Of a stretch of DNA of 64,000 nt, positions 1 to 12,100 are shown piece by piece (the first letter of the stretch is position 1; each line of letters opens with the position of its first letter). The translations under genes were made by a program, and so were the position numbers. Below the pieces are notes generated by a model that was not told where the DNA came from, did not search any database, and saw only the letters and a program-made list of their open reading frames with translations. Origin of the DNA: Nematostella vectensis (lineage: Eukaryota; Cnidaria; Anthozoa; Actiniaria; Edwardsiidae). Where the stretch lies: positions 1,240,001 through 1,304,000 of the forward strand of contig NC_064037.1 in NCBI RefSeq assembly GCF_932526225.1. Reading direction: 5' to 3'.

Positions 1-106
1 ATCTTTTTGAAAAATGATGGGGTGTGTTCAGGCAAAAGTACAAGAAATATAAAAGGGCTAGTGTTACACTGATAATCTATAGGAGTGGTTAAGTTTTTCG
101 TTTGGT

Positions 107-3100
107 ATGTCTCGACTAACGCCACAAAGCAACGAAGATGACAGTGAATACATTTTGGTGGCAAAACTCGATAACGCTAGAAATATGACTACTCTACTCA
201 AAGCGGTGCACTTTAAAGAGGTAATTATACTGTTATCAAGCAATTAGTGTTTATATCTAAGACATGATATCAAAAGTAGAACTACTTCCATTAATTACAA
301 TGTTTGTCCGCTCATTTCATTATTGTTCTCACTCGTTCAGTGCTCGCTTCTCACTCTGAATGACTCTGAAAAACTCTCAAATAGGAGGAGTCAGGAGCTG
401 AGAAAAAGGAAGGGTGGGTGGCTGAACCAAACCCCAATTTTTTCCCCTTTTTAAAATAGTAAATTCAAGCCTTATCCCTAAACAATCAGGTTTCCAGGAA
501 GATCATACATTCTCTGGCATTTCTTTTCCAGAGTGCCACCTGTTTTGTCAGTTCCAATGGTATTAAAGTGACTGTTGAAGATGCCAAGTGTCTGCAAGCC
601 AATGCCTTCATCCAGTCCGACATATTCCAGGAGTACATCTTCAAGGAAGAAAGTGCAACTTTTCGAGTCAACTTGAATGTGCTTTTGGTTGGTAACAAGT
701 CCACCTCAGGTTGAATAGTTTGTGTGTTAAATTTTATGTTCCCCGTTGCCTGTGTAACAAGCATTCCCACATGTCTTTAAAGAAAACCACAAACTTAACT
801 GAGGAAATAAGGAAAATTGTGCCCTCTGTCTAAGTATATATTTTATTAGTTTTTTTTTAATACAAAAGGCCCAAATAGTTGTGATCATAAATCAGAAAAA
901 TAGATACAATGCACCAAGATCATTCAACTCGTATTCAACTAGTATTCAACTCTGCCAAATTTTCATCTTTCAGAGTCGAACACCAGTTTTTGGTGCATTA
1001 TATTAGTTTTTAACATATTTTATTAGTTTATATCCTACAACAAAACTCAGGTGTCAGTGATTTTTAAGAGGATGCAATTTATTGCAGGAGTGCTTGAACA
1101 TCTTTGGTTTATCTAAAGACTCTAGTTCTACCACAGCTTTGAAAATGTGCTATAAGGGTTATGGAAACCCTTTGATTTTGATGTAAGTATTGAATCGTTT
1201 ACTTGCAATTCAAGGTGGTGATGACACCATATAAGGGTTATGGAAACCCTTTGATTTTGATGTAAGTATTGAATCGTTTACTTGCAATTCAAGGTGGTGA
1301 TGACACCATATAAGGGTTATGGAAACCCTTTGATTTTGATGTAAGTATTGGATCGTTTACTTGCAATTCAAGGTGGTGATGACACCATATAAGGGTTATG
1401 GAAACCCTTTGATTTTGATGTAAGTATTGAATCGTTTACTTGCAATTCAAGGTGGTGATGACACCATATAAGGGTTATGGAAACCCTTTGATTTTGATGT
1501 AAGTATTGAATCGTTTACTTGCAATTCAAGGTGGTGATGACACCATATAAGGGTTATGGAAACCCTTTGATTTTGATGTAAGTATTGGATCGTTTACTTG
1601 CAATTCAAGGTGGTGATGACACCATATAAGGGTTATGGAAACCCTTTGATTTTGATGTAAGTATTGAATCGTTTACTTGCAATTCAAGGTGGTGATGACA
1701 CCATATAAGGGTTATGGAAACCCTTTGATTTTGATGTAAGTATTGAATCGTTTACTTGCAATTCAAGGTGGTGATGACACCATATAAGGGTTATGGAAAC
1801 CCTTTGATTTTGATGTAAGTATTGGATCGTTTACTTGCAATTCAAGGTGGTGATGACACCATATAAGGGTTATGGAAACCCTTTGATTTTGATGTAAGTA
1901 TTGAATCGTTTACTTGCAATTCAAGGTGGTGATGACACCATATAAGGGTTATGGAAACCCTTTGATTTTGATGTAAGTATTGAATCGTTTACTTGCAATT
2001 CAAGGTGGTGATGACACCATATAAGGGTTATGGAAACCCTTTGATTTTGATGTAAGTATTGAATCGTTTACTTGCAATTCAAGGTGGTGATGACACCATA
2101 TAAGGGTTATGGAAACCCTTTGATTTTGATGTAAGTATTGGATCGTTTACTTGCAATTCAAGGTGGTGATGACACCATATAAGGGTTATGGAAACCCTTT
2201 GATTTTGATGTAAGTATTGAATCGTTTACTTGCAATTCAAGGTGGTGATGACACCATATAAGGGTTATGGAAACCCTTTGATTTTGATGTAAGTATTGAA
2301 TCGTTTACTTGCAATTCAAGGTGGTGATGACACCATATAAGGGTTATGGAAACCCTTTGATTTTGATGTAAGTATTGGATCGTTTACTTGCAATTCAAGG
2401 TGGTGATGACACCATATAAGGGTTATGGAAACCCTTTGATTTTGATGTAAGTATTGAATCGTTTACTTGCAATTCAAGGTGGTGATGACACCATATAAGG
2501 GTTATGGAAACCCTTTGATTTTGATGTAAGTATTGAATCGTTTACTTGCAATTCAAGGTGGTGATGACACCATATAAGGGTTATGGAAACCCTTTGATTT
2601 TGATGTAAGTATTGAATCGTTTACTTGCAATTCAAGGTGGTGATGACACTAAATGGATCCTTTAGCCTAGTTCACATTCTCAAGTTCTAACCAATTGTAA
2701 AGGGGGTGCTAGGGGGTGCACCCGGGTGCATGTGTACTCCATCAACCGCCAACAACCTAGGCTCATTTTCTTATTAAGGGATCTTTAAATCTTTTCCCAT
2801 TATCAATGTTAGTGCATCACCCTGGCTACGTGCCTGATATTTGCAGCTTGACTTTTTATCAAAACCATAAACATAACCACCATCACCACCAACATAGTCC
2901 ACAACATTTCTATCCAGGCCCGTAGCCAGGGGGGGTTCGGGGGGTTTCGGACGAACCCCCCCCCCACCTGGCTTGAAGGTCCCCTCAGAGTAAACAAAAA
3001 TATATATAAAATAATATTGCCTAATGCCTAATGATTGCCTAATGTAAATAAAGCAAGGAGAGGGGTATACTGGAAATTTGGTCCGCTCAAATGGAAAAAC

Positions 3101-5949
3101 GAACCACCCCTCTCAAAATCCTGTCTACGGGCTTGCTATCATAGCCATAACCATCATTACCAACACCAACATCAAACATTTCCATCATAACCACCAACGG
3201 CGCACCCGGTTGTTAACCACCAACAATACTCCCATGATAACCATAACCACCAACAATACTCCCATGATAACCATAACCACCAACAATACTCCCATGATTG
3301 AGCATCATAACCACCAACAATACTCCCATGATAACCATAACCACCAACAATACTCCCATGATTGAGCATCATAACCACCAACAATACTCCCATGATTGAG
3401 TGTCATAACCACCAACAATACTCCCATGATTGAGCATCACAACCACCAACAATACTCCCATGATTGAGTGTCATAACCACCAACAATACTCCCATGATTG
3501 AGCATCATAACCACCAACAATACTCCCATGATTGAGTGTCATAACCACCAACAATACTCCCATGATTGAGCATCATAACCACCAACAATACTCCCATGAT
3601 TGAGCATAATAACCACCAACAATACTCCCATGATTGAGCATCATAACCACCAACAATACTCCCATGATTGAGCATTATAACCACCAACAATACTCCCATG
3701 ATTGAGCATCATAACCACCAACATTACTCCCATGATTGAGCATCATAACCACCAACAATGGCATAACTTGTTGCTTTGGTTTGTCAGGCTAGAGGAGGGT
3801 GGAGTTCTGACAGACTGCAGTATCCAAACCCAGGAACCAGATGAAACTCTTGACTTTGACTTCAGTAGTTCTAATGTCCTAAACAAAATTATAATGAAGG
3901 TGAAAATTAGATGATTGTTCTCCTACCTACTTTTTCCTGTGTTTTAGCTTTCTTAGCCCTTTAAGGCCACCACACAATCCAGTTACCAAAACTGACTACA
4001 TTTCCTGTGTTTCCTTACCTTGTAGTCTGAGTGTTTGAGAGAAGCATTCAATGAGTTGGATATGACCAGTGAAGTTTTACAGATACTAATGTCTCCTGAC
4101 AGCCCATATTTTAGACTCTCCACATTTGGGCATGCTGGCAGTACTCATGTATGTAAACAACACCATCTCCAAAACCTGACATTTATGTTTGAAGGAAAAG
4201 GGGGGAGCCTACCCAACTAAAATACCTCACGTCAAGATTGGCTACAGCTGGCTCTAGGGTTAACACTTATATCCCCAAGACCTGACATTTATGTTTGAAG
4301 GAAAAAGGGGAGGGGGGGGGGGAGGTGGAGAATACCCTCTCCTCATGGTAAGCTGTTAATGGCTCAAGGGCTAACACATATCTGAAACACCTGACATTTA
4401 TGTCTGAAGCAGGGTGGCGGGGCAGGGAGGTTTACATTGCACCATTGCATACACCATTGGTTGGACATATAATCATGTAATACTTCCCCCCTTGATTTGC
4501 CACCCCCTTTTATATATTAACTAGGATTAACCCCTTTACCTCCAGATCCTGTGAATTAGTGCATAATTGCCATTTCTCAGCAGTCCTTATCTAAGAGTTG
4601 AAATACCAAAAATATTATGATATTCGGTTTTAGTCAGACTTCCCAAAGGAATCAGACATGGTGGAGTCCTTTGAGTGTGAACAAACCCAGACCAACAGGT
4701 GTGTACAATCAAGAGGTTTCTGCTCCTTTGGCATACTCAGAAACGTTGTTCAGTGTATTAGCAAAGAGTCCAAGAAGACATTGTTTTCAATTTCCCATTT
4801 CCCCCTGCCTTTTGCTATCCTTGATTACCTCCCACTTGATCTGGGGGGGGGGGGGCATGGAGAGGGAGGGGCTAGCAGGTTTTTAATTCTTTCTCTGTGA
4901 AACCTCTAGAACCATGTGAATTTTGAGTTTTGTGCTCTTCGATAACAAGAAATGGCAAAATATAAACATCCAATCACACTATACATCAAATGTTGTGCTT
5001 TGGAAACCATTTGACTGCACTAAAATGTGTAACTAGTGCCTATGATTGAATGAATAAATTTCTTCCAAACAACCAAATTTTGAGATCTGAAGAAATAAAA
5101 AAAAACATAAAAAAAAACAACCCGCCCGCATGTTCCCAAGGAAGATACTGCAACCGAAATGAATATTTCTTGTGGCCTAACAGTACTTGTTTCAACTATT
5201 ATACAAGATTTTTGTGACCATTTTTCCCAGGTACAAGATAAATTTGCTCAAGCCTTCAACCAAGGCTCTCCAGCTGTCAGCCAAAATTTCAATCCGAATG
5301 GACGAGAGAGGCTTCCTATCGCTTCAGTACATGATCATCAACGAGGAAGCCCAGATCTGTTTTGTTGAGTACCTGGTAATACCCTTTTAAACAATTCACA
5401 TATGTATTTTATCAGAAAAAAAAATTTGATTCTCGAATTTTGCAATCTATATCAAAACAAGCTCCATAAAATTTCTTACGTATTTAAGCAGTGAAGCGTT
5501 TGATGCTCATTGGCTTTACCCATGTTCTATCAGATAATACTTGATGAACTTAACTGGATATTGCAATTTGTAACACACTGTTTTGTTAGACTATATTTCT
5601 TGTTGTTTGATGTTTGGATAATTATGTTAGACTATATTCCTTGTTGTTTGATGTTTAGATAATTATGTTAGACTATATTCCTTGTTGTTTGATGTTTAGA
5701 TAATTATGTTAGACTATATTCCTTGTTGTTTGATGTTTGGATAATTATGTTAGACTATATTCCTTTTTGTTTGATGTTTGGATAATTATGTTAGACTATA
5801 TTCCTTGTTGTTTGATGTTTGGATAATTATGTTAGACTATATTCCTTGCTGTTTGATGTTTGGATAATCATGTTAGACTATATTCCTTGTTGTTTCAGTG
5901 TGCTCCTGATGAAGAAGTTGATGAGGAAGAAATGGACGATGACAGATAG
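107..5949 (+). CDS. RAD1: RAD1 checkpoint DNA clamp subunit (9-1-1 complex), 8 exons
   Basis: RAD1 forms the heterotrimeric 9-1-1 sliding clamp with RAD9 and HUS1, which is loaded on damaged DNA in the nucleus to activate ATR signalling. Exons: 107-220, 532-687, 1088-1182, 3788-3899, 4026-4148, 4634-4698, 5231-5375, 5899-5949. They sum to 861 nt, i.e. 286 residues plus stop, against about 282 in mammals. The protein starts MSRLTPQSNEDD and shows family blocks GIKVTVEDAKC, ANAFIQSDIFQEY, DMTSEVLQI, SPYFRLSTFG, KPSTKAL, RGFLSLQYMI and an acidic tail ending EEEMDDDR. All junctions are GT-AG and in phase. The ATG at 107 fits the family N-terminus; only about 100 bp of upstream DNA is in the window. 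Intron 3 is swollen by two minisatellites, one starting inside exon 3, and intron 7 by an array reaching the acceptor. It converges on PXMP2. Confidence 0.95.
904..1001. mobile_element. Short TIR MITE with TA flanks (hairpin family) in RAD1 intron 2
   Basis: The left end CAATGCACCA and the reverse complement of the right end, TAATGCACCA, form inverted termini next to TA. The inner block TCTGCCAAATTTTC followed by TCTTT matches the copies at 24330-24448 and 24573-24765. It is degenerate and about 97 bp long. The TA target and hairpin form suggest a Tc1/mariner-type non-autonomous element; this is inferred from the ends only. Confidence 0.6.
1151..2649 (+). repeat. 79-bp minisatellite spanning the RAD1 exon 3 splice donor, about 19 copies
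   Basis: The unit runs from TATAAGGGTTATGG to GATGACACCA. The first copy overlaps the last 32 nt of exon 3 (1151-1182), and every copy keeps the junction TTTTGAT|GTAAGTATTG. Spacing is a constant 79 bp. Single-base variants (GTATTGA or GTATTGG) recur mostly as A-A-G, implying a 237-bp three-unit higher-order repeat with a few irregular steps. Using any donor but the first would put a TAA directly after the exon (ATG TAA). Confidence 0.95.
3195..3765 (+). repeat. 30-34-bp minisatellite before the RAD1 exon 4 acceptor
   Basis: The unit is CCACCAACAATACTCC followed by CATGATTGAGCATCATAA, in about 17 copies. Shorter units lacking the TTGAGCAT part lie at the left end. The array stops about 20 bp before the acceptor TTTGTCAG at 3780-3787 and does not contain it. 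Open frames across it on both strands are repeat artefacts. Confidence 0.9.
4149..4633 (+). repeat. RAD1 intron 5 with a degenerate direct repeat of about 107 bp
   Basis: The block CCTGACATTTATGT followed by a G-rich run appears three times, near 4177, 4279 and 4389, with diverged sequence between. Poly-G tracts are present. There is no splice site in the repeat and no coding signal. Confidence 0.6.
5585..5898 (+). repeat. 41-bp minisatellite running into the RAD1 exon 8 acceptor, 8 copies
   Basis: GTTAGACTATATTCC starts occur at exact 41-bp steps from 5585 to 5872. The last copy forms the functional 3' splice site: its pyrimidine stretch TTCCTTGTTGTTT is followed by CAG|TGTGCTCC, where the other copies read GATGTTTGG. 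The seven upstream copies therefore keep the pyrimidine tract but lack AG at that place. Confidence 0.85.
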
Positions 5950-6495
5950 TTATGAATATAATGTAATTATTTATTGTATATTACTTGTACTAGCTAATAC
6001 AGAAAATAATCAAAAGGTTAGATGTAATATTTTTTTAAAAGGTTCATTCAAAAATACTGATGTGATACAATGTGCAAAGGATGTATGTTATATTAAAATA
6101 CAATTGAATATCTCCAATAAATGAAAAACATTTCTTGCACAGGGAAGTGTAGCCTGTGTCACATCCAGAAAAATATGCTATGATATAATCTTATGATTAG
6201 TTTGCAGCTATTATTACCCACATCAGCAGATAATAATAATAACTGTAATAGCATATTTATAGCAATGCAGGCTAACCGAAGTGCCTCAATTATTATTTTT
6301 TTATCCTGGAAGTTTTTCTTTGAGTCTGTAAAAACTGCTACACTATGATAAGCTATTCAAACCAAAGAATGTTCTTAAGGGAGAAGCACCACCTACATGC
6401 TATGTCTATGGACATATACTATTAATCCATTTCTTGCTATAGTACAATGGTGCCACATTCTTTCTCCTGTAATGCTAGTATGGACTGTCTGTCCG
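5950..6495. other. RAD1/PXMP2 convergent 3' region
   Basis: This holds the RAD1 3' untranslated region on + and the PXMP2 3' end on -. The sequence is AT-rich. A plausible RAD1 poly(A) signal AATAAA lies at 6116-6121. I see no further gene. Confidence 0.6.
6116..6121 (+). terminator. Probable RAD1 poly(A) signal AATAAA
   Basis: A canonical AATAAA lies 167 bp after the RAD1 stop codon in AT-rich sequence. No transcript evidence is available here. Confidence 0.45.
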
Positions 6496-9021
6496 CTATT
6501 CTGCTGTCTTTGAAACTACACTGGTCTTTGTTGAGAGATAAATGCTCCAGAAAAGTGCCACCAAATTTGCAAACAACACACGATACTGAAAGCAGAAGAA
6601 GTAAAATGATTGGTATGGAAAAAAATAATTGCAAATTAAATTTTGCAGATGAACAAAGGGTGTAAACATCCTAGTTGAATAATTTTTTTTTATTTTTTTT
6701 TTAGAAAACATACTAATTATATTTACTGTCAATAGCAATCTGAAAATCTGGATCATCTTTCCTTCCCTAAAACATTGACATCTTATTTTGTACAGATTAT
6801 CACCTGAACAGGAATGTAGGTGAAGTTGACGAACTGCACAAGTGGCCAGACCTTGAGGCTCATTTTCAGAGCTCCCCAGTAGTTTGCTTTTATCCGAGCG
6901 ATTGCCTCTTTATTTGATTTGCCCTTGAAAAAAATAAAATAGTTATGCCTTTTTTTTAAACTAGTTGATCAGACTTTAGACTCAAATGGTGTTATGTTTC
7001 TTGTTGTTGGCCTATTTCTCTGCTAAAAAGCTTGTATTTTAATTCCTTGGCCAAGTATGAGACAAAACCATAAAGAAATTTATGATGTTTTCAAACATAG
7101 TTATTCCATAGCATGAACCTTTTCACATTCCCCTGCTCCAAGCTCTCCTTTGAAGTGAGGTTTATTTTATACATGCATCATTATAATCATCTGTTAACTG
7201 CATAGCTGTCAACCCAACTTGGATAGAAATCTTGTGAAATACAGTAAATGTGTGAAAAAAAAAACGAGTGTGGGTGAATACAGAGAATGTATGAACATTC
7301 TCACAAAAATAGGCTTGTGATGAGGTCCAAAATCTTGTGACACCCACCTACTGTAATGTGGGTGAGATAATAGCTATGTATGTACCAGTTCTGTGTTTCT
7401 AACAATGCTAGGTCTATGTTCGATTTTCTTTCAAACAAGTGAACAGGGTTAAATGAAGAGCATCTCTACAGGCAGACGTACCTCAAATATTGCTACAATG
7501 TAGAAAAACAGCAAGTAAAATGGAGGTGAGAATATCAGCCTGTCGATAAAGAGCTTTTTGGCTTTGCTAAATGGTACACCTCTAGGAACAAACTGCTCCA
7601 GGTAGTTGTAGAAGTAGTGCACCAATGGACCAGTTACAAGGAATCTGGAAAGCACATGGAGAGGATAGTGGTAACCCAATGGTAAACACTGATAAAGTAA
7701 GTACTTGATAAACAGATGGTACAACCAAAAAAGGGACAATAATCATAAATTTACTTTATTGAATACAGTAAACCTAAGTGAAAATCTCCCTATTTTGTAA
7801 AATCACCTCATGTATAACATATTTCTCATATAGCAAGCAGCAATTCTAGTGCAGTTTATGCAAGTTCTACCTGAATTTCAATTTCTGCTGGTTTTGAAGG
7901 CCAATCCTTGAGCTACTCTTAGATTCCTACTACCTGAGAGTAAGTTTACAAGAGTGTGTGCCCTAACATAAACTGTCTATATCTCAGAATTTTATGTGGT
8001 TCAGATGCTAAAACCCCCCTTTGTCTACCCAACACGTAAAAGTAAAATAAGAAAAAGGGCAGAAAAGTTGCATCTCCTATGGAGTGCATAGCTGTCAACC
8101 AAACTTGGACAGAAATCTTGTTAAATCGGGTGAAATATAGTAAATATGTGAAAAAACCCAAGAGAGGCAATGTGGGTGAATACAGAGAATGTGAACATTC
8201 TCACAAAAGTAAGGCTTGTGATTACCCTGGGTACCAGAGCCTCCAGACTTCTCTCATTGGGGTGATGCTCAGCCAAATGCTGCGACAAGGCTTGTTGGCT
8301 GAGCGTCACAGGACGAGAAATATCTGGAGCTTGTGATGAGGTCCAAAATCTTGTTGACAGCTATGGGAGCAGGGTAGATCTCCCCAAAGGGGTTGGGTAG
8401 GGCTATTTGCCCACATCCCCCCCCCCCACCTCCCCTGAATTTCTGGTATCCCTTGTTAAAATCAGAATCCTCCATTGCTCGCCTCCTCCCTTTCACAACT
8501 TCTGGTGCACCCTCAGCTAGTTTTACTTACCCAAATCCTGAGAATGCAGCAATTGCACGGTAGTTGATATTCTGGCCTGTTGCACGCTTAGCTGCAAGTT
8601 GAGACACTAGTTGCCCTAATCCTGAAGTGATGGCACTTAGATAAAAGTTGCAAAACAATTAACCACAGGCATCCCAATACAAGGATATAATATATCAAAG
8701 ACCAAAGTGTTTTGCGAACACTTGACCAAAGCGTCCGCAAAATCTCTTACAACCTTTTAAATTTAAACAATTGCAAGAAAACTGGGGTAATGATTTTGTT
8801 AAATGAAATATACTACGCCATTAAAAGAACTATAAGTTAAAAGGATGAATGCTCTTTTGCCATTTTTACTTTTAATACCTGGTAATTGATTTTGTCAGAA
8901 TTGGATGGGTCTGTAAATAATAGCTGTACTGTACTATCAGTTGTTCCAGCAGGGTCTTGGATTTCTTATTTTTCCCATCATCTCTGTCAAACTTTCGCGA
9001 CATAACATCTCGAGAAGACAT
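6496..9021 (-). CDS. PXMP2: Peroxisomal membrane protein 2 (Mpv17/PMP22 family), 5 exons
   Basis: PXMP2 belongs to the Mpv17/PMP22 family of four-helix membrane proteins and is the channel-like protein of the peroxisomal membrane. Exons in transcript order: 9021-8879, 8635-8531, 7644-7482, 6923-6804, 6585-6496. They sum to 621 nt, i.e. 206 residues, against about 195 in mammals. Visible blocks are YSYYLQTHPILTKS, TSGLGQLVSQ, TGPLVHYFYNYLEQFVP, KKLFIDRLIFSPP, YWGALKMSLKVWPLVQFVNF and YRVLFANLVALFW, in family order. The start at 9021 (MSSRDVMSRKF) is preferred; an in-frame ATG further upstream (9099) would enter the divergent promoter. PXMP2 is preferred over MPV17 because of the YWGALKM and RVLFANL blocks. 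Introns 2 and 3 hold MITE-like repeats. Confidence 0.93.
7199..7345 (+). repeat. Interspersed repeat with ATAGCTGTCAAC end, copy 1 (PXMP2 intron 3)
   Basis: It starts GCATAGCTGTCAACCC and runs through GAATACAGAGAATG, ATTCTCACAAAA and GGTCCAAAATCTTG. It is a direct copy of the repeat at 8088-8367 but lacks the 106-bp insertion seen there, so it serves as an empty-site reference. The right terminus is degraded. Confidence 0.7.
8088..8367 (+). mobile_element. TIR element with ATAGCTGTCAAC ends, copy 2, interrupted by another insertion
   Basis: The left end CATAGCTGTCAAC and the right end GTTGACAGCTATG are inverted repeats. The body matches 7199-7345. A third relative at about 39271-39450 in RPAIN intron 2 shows AGCTGTCAACT and AGTTGACAGCT ends. 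The copy is split at GCTTGTGAT by the element at 8223-8328. Confidence 0.7.
8223..8328 (+). mobile_element. 106-bp nested insertion with TACCCTGGGTA end and 9-bp TSD
   Basis: The insertion begins TACCCTGGGTACCAGAG and is flanked on both sides by GCTTGTGAT (8214-8222 and 8329-8337). The copy at 7199-7345 shows the uninterrupted site. Its left terminus equals the termini of the 2.6-kb element at 45857-48450; its right end does not carry the same TIR and may be internally deleted. Confidence 0.75.
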
Positions 9022-9176
9022 TGTAATATTAAGATTACCCAGAGTGCTTTTGAACAACAACACAGGGTGACCAAAATCTGAAGATAATAATCTGGACAAA
9101 GCGACACATCCATTTTTATCCCCTGAAACATTTCTCTTTTTTTTTTCCTTCCTAAACGGTAAGCTACTCTGATAAG
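9022..9176. promoter_or_regulatory. Divergent PXMP2/SLC22 promoter region
   Basis: Only 155 bp separate the PXMP2 ATG (-) and the SLC22 ATG (+), so the two genes probably share a bidirectional promoter. The SLC22 start codon lies in AAGATGGCGG, a YY1-type sequence. A pyrimidine-rich tract lies at about 9132-9152. No TATA box is obvious. Confidence 0.55.
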
Positions 9177-12100
9177 ATGGCGGAGAAGTTAATGGTGAAA
9201 GATGAGGAATCTCCTAAAAATCAAACAAAACCTCAGAAAGAGTACGATTTCGACGATCTCACACGACTGGCCGGCGGTTTTGGCAGATATCAAGTGGGCT
9301 TATTCGCCTTCATGTACTATCTGTCCCTTCCAGCAGGGGCGCAGAACCTTGTCCAAGTGTTTTACGGTGCTACGCCTGGATATGAGTGCATAAAATATGA
9401 GGAGAATGGCATGAACAGCTCGTGTCCCCCAGACCAGTGTTGTGCTAATTGCACCAGTTACACATATCATGGCGAGTTTACGAGTGCAGTCACACAGGTA
9501 AGATGCTAATTGCTACAGTTACACATACCATGGCGGGTTTACGAGCGCTGTCACACGGGTAAGATGCTAATTGCTACAGTTACACATACCATGGCGGGTT
9601 TACGAGCGCTGTCACACGGGTAAGATGCTAATTGCTACAGTTACACATACCATGGCGGGTTTACGAGCGCTGTCACACGGGTAAGATGCTAATTGCTACA
9701 GTTACACATACCATGGCGGGTTTACGAGTGCTGTCACACGGGTAAGATGCTAATTGCTACAGTTACACATACCATGGCGGGTTTACAAGCGCTGTCACAC
9801 GGGTAAGATGCTAATTGCACCAGTTACACATACCATGGCGGGTTTACGAGCGCTGTCACACGGGTAAGATGCTAATTGCTACAGTCACACATACAATGGT
9901 GGGTTTACAAGCGCTGTCACACGGGTAAGATGCTAATTGCACCAGTTACACATATCATGGCGGGTTTACGAGCGCTGTCACACGGGTAAGATGCTAATTG
10001 GTCCAGTTACACATATCATGGCGGGTTTACGAGCGCTGTCACACGGGTAAGATGCTAAATGCACCAGTTACACATATCATGGCGGGTTTACGAGCGCTGT
10101 CACACGGGTAAGATGCTAAATGCACCAGTTACACATATCATGGCGGGTTTACGAGCGCTGTCACACGGGTAAGATGCTAATTGGTCCAGTTGGACATACC
10201 ATGGCGGGTTTACGAGTGCTGTCACACGGGTAAGATGCTAAATGCACCAGTTACGCATACCATGGCGGGTTTACGAGTGCTGTCACACGGGTAAGATGCT
10301 AATTGGTCCAGTTACACATACCATGGCGGGTTTACGAGTGCTGTCACACGGGTAAGATGCTAAATGCACCAGTTACGCATACCATGGCGGGTTTACGAGT
10401 GCTGTCACACGGGTAAGATGCTAATTGGTCCAGTTACACATATCATGGCGGGTTTACGAGCGCTGTCACACGGGTAAGATGCTAATTGCTACAGTTACAC
10501 ATACCATGGCGGGTTTACGAGTGCTGTCACACAGGTAAGCTGCTAATTGGTCCAGTTACACATACCATGGCGGGTTTACGAGTGCTGTCACACGGGTAAG
10601 ATGCTAATTGGTCCAGTTACACATACCATGGCGGGTTTACGAGTGCTGTCACACGGGTAAGATGCTAAATGCACCAGTTACGCATACCATGGCGGGTTTA
10701 CGAGTGCTGTCACACGGGTAATATGCTAAATGCACCAGTTACGCATACCATGGCGGGTTTACGAGAGCTGTCACACAGGTAAGATGCTAATTGCACCAGT
10801 TACACATACCATGGCGGGTTTACGAGTGCTGTCACACAGGTAAGATGCTAATTGCACCAGTTACACATACCATGGCGGGTTTACGAGTGCTGTCACACGG
10901 GTAAGATGCTAATTGGTCCAGTTACACATATCATGGCGGGTTTACGAGCGCTGTCACACGGGTAAGATGCTAATTGCACCAGTTACACATACCATGGCGG
11001 GTTTACGAGCGCTGTCACACGGGTAAGATGCTAATTGCTACAGTCACACATACAATGGTGGGTTTACGAGCGCTGTCACACGGGTAAGATGCTAATTGCA
11101 CCAGTTACACATATCATGGCGGGTTTACGAGCGCTGTCACACGGGTAAGATGCTAATTGGTCCAGTTACACATATCATGGCGGGTTTACGAGCGCTGTCA
11201 CACGGGTAAGATGCTAAATGCACCAGTTACACATATCATGGCGGGTTTACGAGCGCTGTCACACGGGTAAGATGCTAAATGCACCAGTTACACATATCAT
11301 GGCGGGTTTACGAGCGCTGTCACACGGGTAAGATGCTAATTGGTCCAGTTGGACATACCATGGCGGGTTTACGAGTGCTGTCACACGGGTAAGATGCTAA
11401 ATGCACCAGTTACGCATACCATGGCGGGTTTACGAGTGCTGTCACACGGGTAAGATGCTAATTGGCCCAGTTACACATACCATGGCGGGTTTACGAGTGC
11501 TGTCACACGGGTAAGATGCTAAATGCACCAGTTACGCATACCATGGCGGGTTTACGAGTGCTGTCACACGGGTAAGATGCTAATTGGTCCAGTTACACAT
11601 ATCATGGCGGGTTTACGAGCGCTGTCACACGGGTAAGATGCTAATTGCTACAGTTACACATACCATGGCGGGTTTACGAGTGCTGTCACACAGGTAAGCT
11701 GCTAATTGGTCCAGTTACACATACCATGGCGGGTTTACGAGTGCTGTCACACGGGTAAGATGCTAATTGGTCCAGTTACACATACCATGGCGGGTTTACG
11801 AGTGCTGTCACACGGGTAAGATGCTAAATGCACCAGTTACGCATACCATGGCGGGTTTACGAGTGCTGTCACACGGGTAATATGCTAAATGCACCAGTTA
11901 CGCATACCATGGCGGGTTTACGAGCGCTGTCACACAGGTAAGATGCTAATTGCACCAGTTACACATACCATGGCGGGTTTACGAGTGCTGTCACACAGGT
12001 AAGATGCTAATTGCACCAGTTACACATACCATGGCGGGTTTACGAGTGCTGTCACACGGGTAAGATGCTAATTGGTCCAGTTACACATATCATGGCGGGT

